From Bacillota bacterium (GTDB lineage Bacteria > Bacillota > Clostridia > Lachnospirales > Lachnospiraceae), in assembly GCA_023458855.1 (NCBI GenBank), contig JAEWWQ010000251.1, positions 1-7,016 on the forward strand: DNA of 7,016 nucleotides, read 5' to 3'. Every line of letters begins with the position of its first letter. The first letter of the stretch is position 1. The translations under genes were made by a program, and so were the position numbers. The notes below the pieces were generated by a model. It had not been told where the DNA came from, did not search any database, and was given only the letters and a program-made list of their open reading frames with translations. Shown in pieces: positions 6,395 to 7,016 of the stretch.

Positions 6395-7016
6395 ATGTCT
6401 TACATTGATACAATCAAAGAAAAAGCCAGAATGGATAAAAAAACAATTGTATTACCGGAATCAAATGATAAAAGAACACTGATTGCAGCAGCGCATATTT
6501 TAGAAGAAGGCATTGCCGATATTATTATGATCGGTAAGGAAGAGAAAATCAAAGATGGTGCAGGATGGCTGGAAGTAAATCTGGAAGGTATCACGATTAT
6601 TGACCCTGAAAAAACCGATAAACTTGATGAATATGTAAATATCTTATATGAAACAAGAAAAGAAAAGGGGATGACAGAAGAAAAAGCCAGAGAAATTCTA
6701 TTGCATGATTACCTGACATTTGGAGTTATTATGGTAAAGGCAAATGATGCTGATGGAATGGTGGCAGGAGCCTGTCATGCAACAGCAGATGTGTTAAGGC
6801 CGTCTTTGCAGATATTAAAAACAGCACCGGGAGTAAAACTGGTATCTGCTTTTTTTATTTTGGATGTACCAGATTGTGATATGGGAGATAACGGAACCTT
6901 TCTTTTTGCAGATTGTGGTCTGAATCAGGATCCGACAGCAGACGAGCTTGCGGCAATAGCTGATACCAGTGCAAAGAGTTTTAAAACATTGGTAGGTGCA
7001 AAACCAATTATTGCGA
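6395..7016 (+). CDS. pta: Phosphate acetyltransferase, N-terminal part (3' end outside window)
   Basis: The gene starts at the ATG after GGAGG (6381-6385, nine bases upstream) and stays open to the right edge, giving 207 of an expected ~330 residues. Pta exchanges the CoA of acetyl-CoA for phosphate, giving acetyl phosphate, which acetate kinase turns into acetate and ATP. This is the main energy-yielding acetate branch of fermentation and is also used in reverse. Visible landmarks are TIVLPESNDKRT (17-28), ADIIMIGKEEKI (41-52), DGMVAGACHATADVLRP (120-136), which carries the family signature, and NQDPTADELA (177-186). The related phosphate butyryltransferase is less likely given TADVLRP and the N-terminal PESNDKRT. 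The short form lacks the N-terminal DRTGG-type regulatory domain of enterobacterial Pta. An acetate kinase gene would be expected just beyond the edge but is not visible. The ATG at 6388 is out of frame. Divergent from tmcAL. Confidence 0.93.
   Translation, partial: MSYIDTIKEKARMDKKTIVLPESNDKRTLIAAAHILEEGIADIIMIGKEEKIKDGAGWLEVNLEGITIIDPEKTDKLDEYVNILYETRKEKGMTEEKAREILLHDYLTFGVIMVKANDADGMVAGACHATADVLRPSLQILKTAPGVKLVSAFFILDVPDCDMGDNGTFLFADCGLNQDPTADELAAIADTSAKSFKTLVGAKPIIA

Overview
The window is about 7 kb of moderately AT-rich Gram-positive chromosome. Its gene content (an oversized FtsA-like ATPase next to WalJ, the ACT/UPF0210 pair, and TmcAL facing Pta) together with strong AAGGAG/GGAGG ribosome binding sites points to the Clostridia, most likely a Lachnospiraceae gut fermenter. 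That placement is inferred from protein resemblance and gene order, not from a database search. The window is core genome: I see no mobile element, CRISPR array, tRNA or rRNA, and no recognisable defence or biosynthetic cluster.

Positions 1-3138 (plus strand) hold a tightly packed gene string. It consists of the 3' end of dephospho-CoA kinase (coaE), a 690-residue FtsA-family actin-like ATPase overlapping it by ATGA, and a WalJ/YycJ metallo-beta-lactamase-fold hydrolase starting one base after the FtsA-like stop. Positions 3168-4861 (plus strand) hold a 90-residue ACT-domain protein and a 454-residue UPF0210 (PFL-like, DUF711) protein. This is a widely conserved pair without a firmly established function, and it may be read through from the upstream genes. 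A strong hairpin with T-runs on both sides (4883-4925) ends this rightward block and the leftward gene facing it.

Positions 4924-6165 (minus strand) encode TmcAL, the acetate-dependent ligase that makes N4-acetylcytidine at the wobble position of elongator tRNA-Met. It diverges from pta (phosphate acetyltransferase), which starts at 6395 on the plus strand and runs off the right edge after 207 codons. The 229-bp region between them carries a good candidate sigma-A promoter for pta, a weak one for tmcAL, an 18-bp Rex-box-like sequence and three short perfect inverted repeats.

The themes are cell envelope and division (FtsA-like, WalJ) with CoA synthesis on the left, and acetate metabolism on the right. 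Pta makes the acetyl phosphate from which acetate and ATP are produced; TmcAL consumes acetate and ATP to modify a tRNA. The points most worth a second look are the repeat-bearing C-terminal half of the FtsA-like protein, which lacks the usual FtsA membrane-binding tail, and the palindrome-rich control region between tmcAL and pta.
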